This document shows positions 1-9,144 of a DNA stretch of 64,000 bases, piece by piece; within the stretch, counting starts at the first letter, position 1, and each line of letters begins with the position of its first letter. The position numbers and the translations under genes are program-made. Source of the stretch: JAVJSU01 sp040219275 (lineage in GTDB: Bacteria; Chloroflexota; Anaerolineae; Aggregatilineales; Phototrophicaceae); contig JAVJSU010000039.1 in assembly GCA_040219275.1 (NCBI GenBank), positions 296,599-360,598 of the forward strand. Direction: 5' to 3'. The notes under the pieces were generated by a model that searched no databases, had not been told where the DNA came from, and saw nothing but the letters and a program-made list of their open reading frames with translations.

Positions 1-313
1 CCGGAATGACATCACCTTCTTTAAGGTTGTCCCAGCTAACCGCGGGGGGTTTTTCCATAGACAGCGCGACACGATCTTCGCCTTTGTCTACTTTCAGAAT
101 GTAAACCGTAATTTGGTCGCCGACTTTCACCACATCTTCTACGTTACGCACAGATTTACCAAGCTGTGAGATATGTAGCAGGGCATCCTTGCCGACACCC
201 ACATCGACAAACGCACCGTACAATTCAATCCGCTTTACTGTGCCGGTCAATTGCATACCGGGTTTTAACGCTTCAATTGATGTGGGGGCGGCGGTATTTA
301 CATCTTCACTCAT
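1..313 (-). CDS. S1 RNA-binding domain protein (5' part only)
   Basis: The N-terminal 104 residues of a protein whose remainder lies beyond the left edge. Residues about 19-90 form an S1 (OB-fold) domain: PGMQLTGTVKRIELYGAFVD, then VGKDALLHISQLG and a VGDQITVYILKVD strand, a pattern that binds single-stranded RNA. A second S1 repeat seems to begin at the edge (LKEGDVIP). The ATG at 313 follows a GAGGAG ribosome site. It could be ribosomal protein S1, which has several such repeats, or a shorter S1-domain regulator. The full length is needed to decide. Confidence 0.8.
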   Translation of the reverse strand, partial: MSEDVNTAAPTSIEALKPGMQLTGTVKRIELYGAFVDVGVGKDALLHISQLGKSVRNVEDVVKVGDQITVYILKVDKGEDRVALSMEKPPAVSWDNLKEGDVIP

Positions 314-388
314 TGCCCTGCTCCTCGTTCCTATACTCGATTACATCTGTGCCACACAATGCGGCATTCGTTGATAAAAGTCTGCTAA

Positions 389-1069
389 CTATTCTTCATC
401 AGGGCGTGGTGTAAGCGTTACGCTTGGCGTAACTTCAAAATCGCCGCCCATATATGCGCTGTAAGCCTGATAGCCTTCCCATTCATGCAAATCGTTTGTC
501 TGGGTCAGCAATTCCATACGATCCGGTGAGAAATACGCGAAGCCGATCACCTCACTGGTTTCGGACAATTCACCATTTTCGCCCGCAATGAAGGAATAAA
601 TGAGCATCTGGTCTTCAGGGTAAAACAGTGTAAACACGCCCTGTTCACCGCTCAGTGTTTCGCCGATTAAATAGGTCGGGTCGCCAAAGGTCTCAACGAC
701 TTCGCCCAACGTATTGGTTGGCGCTGTTTGCAAAATAATTATGTCCACAACCTCGCCGGATTCGGAGTACATCTGGCAACAACTATCGCCATCAGTCTGT
801 CCCCAAATTGCACCAATCACTTCTGTATCATCGCTCGAACGTGTCTCAAGATCAGATAATGTCGGATCATCTTCGATAATATTCAGCGCATCATTCCATT
901 CGGTTTCGCCGGGGACTATTCCGCGCCAACAGGGTGGACCGCAGGGTTCACCACTCAGGAAACTTGAATCCTGTAATAAGTTTTCATTTCGCAGTTCTGG
1001 TGTGGGCGCACAAGCGGCGATGAGCACGACCAAAACAGCGATAGCTGGTATCAGGAAGCGTCGATTCAT
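389..1069 (-). CDS. Putative secreted lipoprotein of unknown function
   Basis: 226 residues starting at the ATG at 1069, which has a GTGGA site 6 bases upstream; a TTG two codons earlier is an alternative. An N-terminal signal peptide (MNRRFLIPAIAVLVVL) ends in a lipobox IAAC, so the mature protein should be lipid-anchored on the outer face of the membrane. The mature part is acidic and has two Cys pairs, CGPPC and SCCQ, that could form disulfides. It ends in a Thr/Pro stretch. I do not recognise a domain. It lies downstream of a PPC-domain secreted protein, separated by a hairpin, so it is probably its own transcription unit. Confidence 0.7.
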   Translation of the reverse strand: MNRRFLIPAIAVLVVLIAACAPTPELRNENLLQDSSFLSGEPCGPPCWRGIVPGETEWNDALNIIEDDPTLSDLETRSSDDTEVIGAIWGQTDGDSCCQMYSESGEVVDIIILQTAPTNTLGEVVETFGDPTYLIGETLSGEQGVFTLFYPEDQMLIYSFIAGENGELSETSEVIGFAYFSPDRMELLTQTNDLHEWEGYQAYSAYMGGDFEVTPSVTLTPRPDEE

Positions 1070-1191
1070 TATCAATCCACTTTCGTTAACAAGGCAAGCT
1101 GTATGATGATATGTAAGTGGGGTCGGGGGTTTTGGTATATCACTCCCAGCGCTCTATATGCTTTCACTATATTTAGGCATATATATAATCA

Positions 1192-1215
1192 CTGCCGGAT
1201 GTCACCATCCGGCAG
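1192..1215 (-). terminator. Perfect 10-bp hairpin downstream of the PPC protein gene
   Basis: CTGCCGGATG and CATCCGGCAG form a perfect 10-base stem around a 4-base loop, 99 bases after the stop codon at 1314. On the minus strand the bases that follow are TGATTATATATA, not a pure T run, so it may be a weak intrinsic terminator or an mRNA-stabilising hairpin. Confidence 0.5.
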
Positions 1216-1313
1216 AATGTATCAATAGCGTGGGCTAGTATAGCTCATGGACTAGCATTCTGCCAGAGTGGTTTTGATCTCAAAACGCACGCTACAGAAA
1301 ATCACATTAACGG

Positions 1314-3509
1314 CTAATCTATGCGTAAAGTCAGGGTATAGGAACCTGCTGTACCACCATAAATCGTGCCATAACGTGTAGAGATAACCGTATACGTCCC
1401 GTCTTCAGTGAGTAGGATGTTACTTATCAACGAATCCGTCGTGCCTTCGTTGGCATCATCGTTCGCGGCGATCTCAATTCCAGCAGAATTCAACAGGAAA
1501 AGTGACGTATCCAGATTGCCATTAGAGCGCATATCCAACGTGACCACATCCCCCGCCTGCCCTTCAAATGTATAGACATCGAAGGTATTGTTTCCGCTTA
1601 AATTACCGGGAACACCAACACCCGTGCTGATCGACACCGCCGAAGCCAATTCCTCTTGATAGTTGATGGTTTCGCTTCCGCCCAGCAAACCTAAGTTGCC
1701 AACAGACGCAGTGCCGTTCGGGTTATCGACAGAAAACCCAACCAGATAATGCTCGTCAAACGTGATGGTTGCAGTTTGGCTGAAGATCAAATTGCCTGCC
1801 ACCGTGATATAAACGGTGAATTGTACCGGCAACGTATCATTACACTCGTTACGATGCCAGATGTCCACCTCATATGGACCGATCAACAGGAAACCCTGTG
1901 GCCAGTACACATATGCGGTTGGCGTAGACGGCGAAATCGCACAATTTACATTGCTGAAGTCGCGGATCAATCGTCCACCTGTCGGCGAGGTCGGCACATC
2001 GTTATAGATCGAGTTCAATTGCGGGTCACGTACCAGTAAGCGCAAATCCGCGTTACCGTTCCATGTCACAGTGATTTCTACATCACCGGTTGGCAATTGC
2101 AAATCAAGGATATTTTGCGGCAGATTAGCGGATGCCTGACCGGAAAGGATGAGTGTATATGTACCTTCCGTCGCACCGATATCTTTACCATAACGTGTCG
2201 CAACTACTGTGTAGGTATCCGCAGTGGGCAAGCGCAACGCAGTCAAACCGGAATCCGTATTGATGGCTGTTTGCAGATCATCATTGGCATCAATCACGTT
2301 ACCAGCTGAGTCAAGTACAAGGAATAACGTGTCCAGACTGCCCAATGTACGCGACATGGTCAGCGAGACAATTTCGCCCGCTTCCGCTGTAAACTGATAT
2401 GTCTGATACGGCATTTCATTGAGAATCGCACCCTGTACCGGAACATCTTGAAGCAAATCCTGTGCGGGCAAAGCTAGTAATTCAGCGGCGGGCGTGGTGA
2501 GTACCTGAGTATCCGTATACGGACCACTTGGAAGATTTTCCGCTGTACCGTCTTCATTGACGAAGAACCCACTGATGAATACATTAAAGTCATTCGGTGC
2601 GGGCGGACGCAGTGTGCCAGTGATTGTATCCACCGTGACACCATCTACCGTCACATCCACCGTGAAGTTAACCGGCGCGCTACCCCCTTCACAACCCTGA
2701 CGATAGTAAATCAGGATTTCGTAACTACCGGTAGACACCGGACCAGCGGGCCATTGTGCGGTCTCAACATTATTTTCTGTGGAGATCACTTCACACAACC
2801 CGTTGACATCAAAGCCAAATGTGCCGCCGTTGGTTGTTGTCCGCGAATCCCAGAAAAGTGATTCGCCGTTCGGGTCGCGTACTTGCAAGTTTATGTCGTC
2901 GGGCGTGTCCCAGCGTAAATCAACCTGAATTCCGCTATTGGTGAGTACCTGCCCGACTGAAAACTCGCGCACAACAGTGTCTACTGCTTCTTCCGTCGGT
3001 GCGGGTGTTTCTACCGCTTCTGTTGATTCAACAACCTCTGTTGCTTCAACCTCAGGCGTGGTTTCTTCTTCTAGTGCTGATGGCGATTCAATCTCAAGCG
3101 ACAATGTAAATGACCCTGATGTGCTCGTTTCTACCCCGGCAGTCACAAATACCGTGACGTAATAAACACCGGATTGTGGCAACGGCACGCCGATCAAATC
3201 GACAATGCCCGTCGCTTGCGAATCTGAAAGCTGTGCAACAGACTGACCTGAAGAGTCAGTCAACAGAAGCGTCAGTGCAAAGCCCGCTTCACTTGCAACA
3301 TTCAAGGTCGCAATATCACCCGAATTCGCAGAAAACGTATAGACCTGCGCCGGGTTAATTGTACTGATCGTTCCCTCTACAGGTGTACCGGGAACGATGG
3401 ATCGCCCACTTTGTTGCGCCTGTACAAAAGACACGCCCAACAAAATAAGCATTGATAGAACCGCCAGAACTAAAATCCGACGGGTTTGATGTTTTGACAA
3501 ATTGTGCAT
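1314..3509 (-). CDS. Secreted multi-domain protein with PPC-type beta-sandwich domains
   Basis: 731 residues with an N-terminal signal peptide (hydrophobic RILVLAVLSMLILLGVSFV, cleavage near AQA-like residues 29-33). At least three segments, at about residues 37-140, 350-455 and 615-730, have the bacterial pre-peptidase C-terminal (PPC) pattern: YTFSANSGDIATLNV, YQFTAEAGEIVSLTM and YTFEGQAGDVVTLDM, each followed by a DT.L.L..S.G strand and ending in GTYTL or GSYTL. Between them are two related regions containing V.WN..ADL.L.VRDP and a Cys pair. A Thr/Glu/Pro linker sits at about 145-180. No catalytic domain is visible, so it is probably an extracellular binding or structural protein. AAGGAGA lies 8 bases before the ATG. 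Confidence 0.75.
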   Translation of the reverse strand: MHNLSKHQTRRILVLAVLSMLILLGVSFVQAQQSGRSIVPGTPVEGTISTINPAQVYTFSANSGDIATLNVASEAGFALTLLLTDSSGQSVAQLSDSQATGIVDLIGVPLPQSGVYYVTVFVTAGVETSTSGSFTLSLEIESPSALEEETTPEVEATEVVESTEAVETPAPTEEAVDTVVREFSVGQVLTNSGIQVDLRWDTPDDINLQVRDPNGESLFWDSRTTTNGGTFGFDVNGLCEVISTENNVETAQWPAGPVSTGSYEILIYYRQGCEGGSAPVNFTVDVTVDGVTVDTITGTLRPPAPNDFNVFISGFFVNEDGTAENLPSGPYTDTQVLTTPAAELLALPAQDLLQDVPVQGAILNEMPYQTYQFTAEAGEIVSLTMSRTLGSLDTLFLVLDSAGNVIDANDDLQTAINTDSGLTALRLPTADTYTVVATRYGKDIGATEGTYTLILSGQASANLPQNILDLQLPTGDVEITVTWNGNADLRLLVRDPQLNSIYNDVPTSPTGGRLIRDFSNVNCAISPSTPTAYVYWPQGFLLIGPYEVDIWHRNECNDTLPVQFTVYITVAGNLIFSQTATITFDEHYLVGFSVDNPNGTASVGNLGLLGGSETINYQEELASAVSISTGVGVPGNLSGNNTFDVYTFEGQAGDVVTLDMRSNGNLDTSLFLLNSAGIEIAANDDANEGTTDSLISNILLTEDGTYTVISTRYGTIYGGTAGSYTLTLRID

Positions 3510-3628
3510 TCGTCATTTCTCCTTAACGGATAGCAACATAACGCGCAAAAATAAGTTTAGCTTAGATTAGAACCAACTGCTATGTGTGAAAACAACGCCT
3601 TACCAACGATATTGACGTAATTCCCGCT

Positions 3629-4903
3629 TTAACCATCGTCAGATTCAGTGTTTACAGGCTCCGGCGGGCGCATCTCCGCGAAGCTCGTCATGCCTTCAAC
3701 CACATCAACAATCTGTGTGATGCGAACCCCGCTTGGGATGGTCGCCACAACCTCATAGCGTCCAACAGGCACATCCGGGAAGACGAAATTCTCACCCCAC
3801 CCCGGATCAGCGTTTACATCATTAACATTATCCAGAAAAATATAGGTGGTCGTCGCCGCCGTAACGCTTGCAGTGCTCAGACGGCGCAACGTCACCGTTG
3901 AATCATCCACCGTCCGTCCACGCTCATCTAAGAGCACGCCAGCAACAGTACCATGTCCTACATACGGCACAACCCACAATGCCGGATTATAACTATCTCC
4001 ATACCGATCACCCGCATAGCGCACTTCAAAATGAACGTGAGGACCGGTTACACGCCCCGTTCCACCCAGCAATCCGATTGGCTCACCCACAGTAACGCGT
4101 TGTCCAGTTTCTACCAATGCACGTTGGAGATGAGCATACAGAGTGTAGAGCGGTTGTCCATTCCAACCAAAATCGTGCAATATCACGACGATTTCACCAT
4201 AGCTTGACGTATTCTGGAAAAACGGGTCAGCGGGCGACGACGCAAAATAAACAACCCCATCGCCTCCCGCACGGACAGTTTCACCGATGGGGTTACTCAT
4301 ATCTACCCCATGATGGATACGTGACGGGTTGTCTGAATCCGGACCGTCAGAGCCAAACGGATACGTAATCAAACCGCGATTATTGGCATTCGAGTCAATC
4401 GGACGGATGAAAAAATAATGATCGCGTCCGAGCGGATCGCGTGAAATCGGCGGTTGGAGCGGTGGTGGTTGCCAAGTTAAATTCGGTGTCGGCACGTTTT
4501 GCTCAGGGATACCCGTGCCATCCGCCGCCAATTGTACAGCGGTAGGTGGTGGAGAAGTCGGGGTTGCGCCACCGGCTACCGGCTCAAGCGTAAACAACCC
4601 CTGCTGATTCAATTCAGACGACGAAAACGGTGTTGCGGAAGGTCCATCCGCGGCTTGCAATGTAGGCGGCACATATTGTTGCGCGGGTAAGGGAGCGGTT
4701 GGCGCTAGCGTACCATTACTTCCAAATCCCTCGCGCAAAACATTTTGCCAATTCTGCGGGTCATCCGTCGGCACAACCTGAGTCGGCACCACTGAACGCA
4801 GGGGTTCTGTCGTCTGTGCATTTGACCACAACAGATACCCGAAACCAGCAAAAACCAGCATCAAAATAAGAAAGGTCGTTAGCCCTACGCCCTGACGTTG
4901 CAT
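3629..4903 (-). CDS. Membrane-anchored M23 (LytM-type) peptidase
   Basis: 424 residues. An N-terminal hydrophobic helix (residues 9-27) anchors the protein; a Pro/Thr-rich stalk of about 120 residues follows. The M23 zinc peptidase domain (about 185-325) has the metal ligands in HHGVDMSNP (HxxxD) and HVHFEV (HxH), with the usual VRAGGDGVV strand and GRVTGPHVHF. Such enzymes cut peptidoglycan cross-bridges outside the membrane. A C-terminal domain of about 90 residues looks like a carboxypeptidase-regulatory-like beta sandwich (GVLLDERGRTVDDSTVTL). The gene begins 3 bases after the stop of the TolB-like propeller gene, so the two are co-transcribed and may work on the same cell-wall task. Confidence 0.85.
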   Translation of the reverse strand: MQRQGVGLTTFLILMLVFAGFGYLLWSNAQTTEPLRSVVPTQVVPTDDPQNWQNVLREGFGSNGTLAPTAPLPAQQYVPPTLQAADGPSATPFSSSELNQQGLFTLEPVAGGATPTSPPPTAVQLAADGTGIPEQNVPTPNLTWQPPPLQPPISRDPLGRDHYFFIRPIDSNANNRGLITYPFGSDGPDSDNPSRIHHGVDMSNPIGETVRAGGDGVVYFASSPADPFFQNTSSYGEIVVILHDFGWNGQPLYTLYAHLQRALVETGQRVTVGEPIGLLGGTGRVTGPHVHFEVRYAGDRYGDSYNPALWVVPYVGHGTVAGVLLDERGRTVDDSTVTLRRLSTASVTAATTTYIFLDNVNDVNADPGWGENFVFPDVPVGRYEVVATIPSGVRITQIVDVVEGMTSFAEMRPPEPVNTESDDG

Positions 4904-4906
4904 AAC

Positions 4907-7108
4907 TTATCCATCTCCCGAATCAGTGTTTTCAGTTTCGGTATCAGGAGGTAACGGTGTCGGTGTCGGGTTAAAGCCACCTAATTCACCTACTGTATAA
5001 ATCTCGCGCATGGCTTCATACCATGTCAAACCTTCTTTTTTGACGAACATCCAATAATTACGCGTAAAACTATTCGCCCGCCAATCACTTCCCGCTGGTT
5101 GGCGTTCCCAGCCATAGTCTTCCGCGATTTGCGTCAAATCCACATAATAACCGGCAGGCATGGTTGTTTGTAACCGCCCACCCTGATCGTAGGCTTCTAC
5201 ATCTCCATCCGCAGTCGTCACAAATTGCCACGGCATCCGGCGCAATGGTTCGCCTAATTCGCCGGATTGTGCATCTTCATCGACCCGTACAAATACGCGC
5301 CAGTTGGTCTCCAGATCGGTGTCTTCGCGCACAACTTCCACAGGTGCAGGGAAACTGAGCAATAAACTACGATTAAAGGAGAACGCCCGTCCTGTACGAT
5401 GCCAATTGCGATTGGGTTCATTCGGGTTGGGACGATATTCTAAGTTCCAGATGGCACTTTCTAATCTGCCGAAGAAATCGCTTCCTACCGAATCATTCAC
5501 ATTCTCACGCAACGCATTAAACGAATCGTTCACACGGTCACTCAAATTTGGCAATTCGGGTCCCACCACGCCGGGGAGATCCGCCAACCCATAAGGTGGG
5601 TCGCTATTGCGCGGGGTAACCTGCTCCACATAGAGGGGTTGCTCCACACCCAGCGCCACCCCACCAGAATTCACCAGCGCCGCAGGGAGCGGTACATCAA
5701 TCCACATGGGATTATCAGACGGCAACGCCACACTAATCACCGGCGTGGTGATGCCCCCTACCGCATACGGTTCGACGATGAATTGTGTGCCTTCAAATGA
5801 ATCCAGCGCGAAAACGATGCTGTTCCCATCCGGCGACCAATTCGGGTTGCGTCCCCGCGCAATCACCTGCGCCGGTTCAGTTGGCGCTTCAACGGATTTC
5901 ACGAAGACCTTCTCTATGCCCTCATCCCGCGCACTATAGGTAATCAGCGTTCCATCCGCGTTCCACGCAGGAAAATCTTCGTGGCGCGTCGGCGTATTCG
6001 TCAGGTTAATGGTTTCTTCGCTGTCTAAATCATAGACATAAATATCCTGATTCCCGTCACGCCATGATACATAGGCAATCTGCCGACCTTCTGGCGACCA
6101 TGCCGGAGAGAATTCCGCCGAAGCAGACATTGATGGTAGCGCCGTCGGTAACAGCGATGTGCCATCCACTGCCATCAAATAAATATCAAGGTTATTGTTC
6201 TGGTAACTCTCATAGGCAAGGAACAACCCATCAGGACTCCACACAGGCGCGGCTTGAAAACCCAAGCCGAAGGTCATGCGCGTTGGTTCACCCAGAGGAT
6301 TACGCATATCCAGAATGTAAATTTCCCAGTTACCATCCCGCCGCGACGCATACGCCAATTGTTGACCATCCGGGGAAAATGCCGGATCACGGTCATCTTC
6401 CGGGCTGGAGGTCAGCCTGATCGGATCACGGTTATCAATATTCGTAACCCAAATATCGGTCTGTCCACGCTCGCGCACCACAAACGCCAGACTACCCCGC
6501 GCTTGCAACAATTCTGGAATATCCGTTGCAATCGGAACCGCCGTCGCCAGAATGCCAGGGACAGTCGGCGTTGTTACAGCATTACCGAGGTTTAAATCCA
6601 CGATAGCCGGCGAAGCTGAAGCAGGCGTGTTCCCACCCCCGCCACTCGTCGCCAGAATGACCGCCACCACCAATGCCGCCAGAACAACCACAACGACCCC
6701 GCTCAAAAAGCGATTCTGAGTCCGTAACGGGTCTTCAGCGATGCTCGCTTCTAATTCCGCACGGGCGGCACGTCGCGCCATCCTGTTACCCGCCGAGCCA
6801 GAAGCCCCCACACGCGAAGATTGGGCATTCGATGAAACTCCCGCCCTGCGTCCGGCAAATCCTAACAAATTGGCGATTAATCCAAAGATGCGCCGTAAAA
6901 TCGCCCAGATCGCCAGCACGATCCGCTTGATGACAGCGAATAGCACCAGCAACACGGCAAATATAGCGGCAAAAACACCACCGCCCCCGCGCTGACCAAA
7001 CTGTACCAGAATATGTGCGCCGTCAATTAACCACGCGCCTATACCTGCCAACGACTTTAGCAAAACTATGCTTAATTTATCGGTAACCCGATACGCTCGA
7101 ATCAACAT
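4907..7108 (-). CDS. Membrane protein with TolB-like PD40 beta-propeller
   Basis: 733 residues. The N-terminal 165 residues hold two close hydrophobic segments (about 48-90) and a third at about 136-153, with a basic loop between. Residues about 205-440 contain repeated PD40 propeller blades: DPAFSPDGQQLAYASRRDGN, APVWSPDGLFLAYES, SPAWSPEGRQIAYVSWRDGN and FPAWNADGTLITYSARD. The C-terminal 200 residues form another conserved-looking domain (NWRVFVR, GYYVDLTQIAEDYGWERQP, SDWRANSF, WYEAMREIY). The ending is Pro/Thr-rich. The propeller probably binds a peptide or glycan outside the cell. It is the first gene of a two-gene operon with the M23 peptidase, which suggests envelope remodelling, but no activity can be assigned from sequence alone. 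Confidence 0.75.
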   Translation of the reverse strand: MLIRAYRVTDKLSIVLLKSLAGIGAWLIDGAHILVQFGQRGGGGVFAAIFAVLLVLFAVIKRIVLAIWAILRRIFGLIANLLGFAGRRAGVSSNAQSSRVGASGSAGNRMARRAARAELEASIAEDPLRTQNRFLSGVVVVVLAALVVAVILATSGGGGNTPASASPAIVDLNLGNAVTTPTVPGILATAVPIATDIPELLQARGSLAFVVRERGQTDIWVTNIDNRDPIRLTSSPEDDRDPAFSPDGQQLAYASRRDGNWEIYILDMRNPLGEPTRMTFGLGFQAAPVWSPDGLFLAYESYQNNNLDIYLMAVDGTSLLPTALPSMSASAEFSPAWSPEGRQIAYVSWRDGNQDIYVYDLDSEETINLTNTPTRHEDFPAWNADGTLITYSARDEGIEKVFVKSVEAPTEPAQVIARGRNPNWSPDGNSIVFALDSFEGTQFIVEPYAVGGITTPVISVALPSDNPMWIDVPLPAALVNSGGVALGVEQPLYVEQVTPRNSDPPYGLADLPGVVGPELPNLSDRVNDSFNALRENVNDSVGSDFFGRLESAIWNLEYRPNPNEPNRNWHRTGRAFSFNRSLLLSFPAPVEVVREDTDLETNWRVFVRVDEDAQSGELGEPLRRMPWQFVTTADGDVEAYDQGGRLQTTMPAGYYVDLTQIAEDYGWERQPAGSDWRANSFTRNYWMFVKKEGLTWYEAMREIYTVGELGGFNPTPTPLPPDTETENTDSGDG

Positions 7109-7361
7109 TCAGCGTACTTTTCTCACTCACGTAATGGTTAGCAAATTCATTTGACGATTGTACAGATAAACTACCGTATCAGCAATTCTCATACCTGTCG
7201 ACCAAAATTCTCTCACATCGCAGACTTTTAACCTCAAGTTGCTTGGCAGAAACGATAAGATTGTTATATCCTTGTAGCAATTCGCACTTATGTAAGATTT
7301 TGATAATGTTTTCCCGTTCCAATTCTTACAGAAGGATTACAGAGAAAAGGATTTTGCCACT

Positions 7362-8450
7362 ATGAAGAGACCGCGCTCACTTTTTCGTATTCTAGGATGT
7401 ATTCTGTTCGGGGTACTCGCTTTCAACCCCGCGCTCATTATGGCACAGGAAAATGAACAGGTCACCCATACCGTACAGGCAGGTGAAAATCTCTACCGCA
7501 TCGCATTGCGTTATGGAATCACGATGGACGAGCTTGCCAATGCCAACAATATCACAGATTATAGCCGTATTAATCGTGGTCAAGAGCTTATCATCCCCGG
7601 ACTCACCGTGCCGGGCGATCAATCGGCTGTAGAAAATCCCTTAATTGCGGGAACACCCACAATCCATATCATCCAACCGGGCGAATCACTCACATTGATT
7701 GCAAATTTGTATGATCTCACCGTCGAACAGTTGATGCAAGCGAACAACATCACCAATCCTAACCGTATCGTTCGCGGGCAAGAACTCACCGTTTGGACGG
7801 TAGAATCCGTCAACGCGGCTGTCGATCAAACATCGCCAGAAGCCGTCGTGGAAAGCGTCCCCAATGTTGCCACCGTCTATGTTGTGCAACCCGGTGAGCA
7901 CCTGTCGCAAATCGCACAACGCTACGGACTGACATGGACGACCCTCGCGGCGTTTAACGGCATCTCTAACGCGGATCAAATTTATAGCGGGCAAACGCTC
8001 AATATTCCGGCAACCTCCGCTAGTGGTAGTGTAGAAGACCTCGGCATTATCACTGCCCCCCTGCCCAATTACAACATCCCCACACCGAGAATTCTCGACG
8101 GGCGGCAGGTGATTGTTGATCTCAGCGACTCGCGTACTTATGCGTTCGAGAATGGTCAATTGGTCAAAGATGTGCTGGTCTCTACCGGACTTCCGGCAAC
8201 ACCAACTGTTATAGGCGATTTCACCGTCTATCATCGTTTACGCTCACAGACGATGAGCGGACCCGGATATAGCCTGCCGAACGTGGAATTTGTACAATAT
8301 TTTTATCAGGGATATGCTCTGCACGGCACCTATTGGCACAATAATTTCGGTCAGCCGATGAGCCACGGTTGCGTCAACATGACCAACGCCGATGCAGAAT
8401 GGTTCTACAACTTCGCAGATTACGGCACAGTCGTCACCGTACAATACTAA
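7362..8450 (+). CDS. L,D-transpeptidase (YkuD) with three LysM domains
   Basis: 362 residues with a signal peptide (RILGCILFGVLAFNPALIMA). Three LysM repeats follow at about residues 33-78, 103-148 and 170-213, each starting HTVQAGENL, HIIQPGESL or YVVQPGEHL and ending GQ.L..P or GQELT.W; they bind peptidoglycan glycan chains. The YkuD domain (about 240-362) has the catalytic signature HG...SHGCVNM with Cys337 as nucleophile and the first His in LHGTYW. The enzyme makes 3-3 cross-links in peptidoglycan or attaches proteins to it. It is divergent from the propeller/M23 operon and shares the 253-base intergenic region, consistent with a joint envelope role. A strong bidirectional hairpin follows the stop. 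Confidence 0.9.
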   Translation: MKRPRSLFRILGCILFGVLAFNPALIMAQENEQVTHTVQAGENLYRIALRYGITMDELANANNITDYSRINRGQELIIPGLTVPGDQSAVENPLIAGTPTIHIIQPGESLTLIANLYDLTVEQLMQANNITNPNRIVRGQELTVWTVESVNAAVDQTSPEAVVESVPNVATVYVVQPGEHLSQIAQRYGLTWTTLAAFNGISNADQIYSGQTLNIPATSASGSVEDLGIITAPLPNYNIPTPRILDGRQVIVDLSDSRTYAFENGQLVKDVLVSTGLPATPTVIGDFTVYHRLRSQTMSGPGYSLPNVEFVQYFYQGYALHGTYWHNNFGQPMSHGCVNMTNADAEWFYNFADYGTVVTVQY

Positions 8451-8476
8451 ACAGCTAAATTATTATCACTCACAAA

Positions 8477-8510
8477 AAAAGGGCTTGATCGTCTATGACC
8501 AAGCCCTTTT
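8477..8510. terminator. Bidirectional intrinsic terminator
   Basis: AAAAGGGCTTG and CAAGCCCTTTT form a perfect 11-base stem around a 12-base loop between two convergent genes. A runs on one side and T runs on the other let it stop both the L,D-transpeptidase transcript (+) and the HD-domain hydrolase transcript (-). Confidence 0.9.
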
Positions 8511-8537
8511 AATCATCAATCCAGCGCAAATGAATTT

Positions 8538-9116
8538 CTATTCCTGTGTTTCACCTTCTAAACCGAGTAACGCCGCGTTCTTTTGCATGGCTTCTAGCAC
8601 AATGCTAATGTGCTCATCCAACGGCACACCCAATTCATCCGACGCATGTTCGATCTCGTCACGATTAACCGGCGCGGCAAATGCGCGGTCTTTCCATTTT
8701 TTCTTGATTGATTTTAATTTCACGTCGAGGATACTTTTCGACGGGCGCACTAATGTCACAGCGATGATAAAGCCTGTCAATTCATCTACAGCGACAAGCG
8801 TTTTTTCCATCTGCGATTCCGGTGCTACGCCGGTGATGCTCTCGGCATGAGCCAGAATCGCACGGACAATCTCTTCCGGGATGCCCCGTTCGCGCAAAAT
8901 CTTAGAGCCAACTACCGGATGCCCTTCTACAGCAACATCAGGGTATTTTTCATAATCAAAATCATGGAGCAACCCCACCGCACCCCATACATCCGCATCG
9001 CCACCAAATCGCTCTGCATAAGCACGCATCGCTACTTCAACCGCCATCATATGCCGTCTTAAGGAGTCACTTTCGGTAAATTCTTCGACAATCGCTAAGG
9101 CATCTTCCCGTCGCAT
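8538..9116 (-). CDS. HD-domain phosphohydrolase-like protein
   Basis: 192 residues from the ATG at 9116, which has AGGAG 10 bases upstream; an upstream-extended reading has no such site. The HD signature is present: His in RRHMMAVEVAMRAYA, the HD pair in GLLHDFDYEKYP, a further His in EGHPVVGSKIL, and AILAHAESI. These residues bind a divalent metal and hydrolyse phosphate esters of nucleotides. The size and the C-terminal helix set match the short stand-alone HDIG-type family often annotated only as HD-domain proteins. The substrate cannot be deduced. It follows the kinase gene by 28 bases on the same strand and could share its transcript. Confidence 0.8.
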   Translation of the reverse strand: MRREDALAIVEEFTESDSLRRHMMAVEVAMRAYAERFGGDADVWGAVGLLHDFDYEKYPDVAVEGHPVVGSKILRERGIPEEIVRAILAHAESITGVAPESQMEKTLVAVDELTGFIIAVTLVRPSKSILDVKLKSIKKKWKDRAFAAPVNRDEIEHASDELGVPLDEHISIVLEAMQKNAALLGLEGETQE

Positions 9117-9144
9117 AATGTTCGCTCTCCTTTTTGTAATTTCA

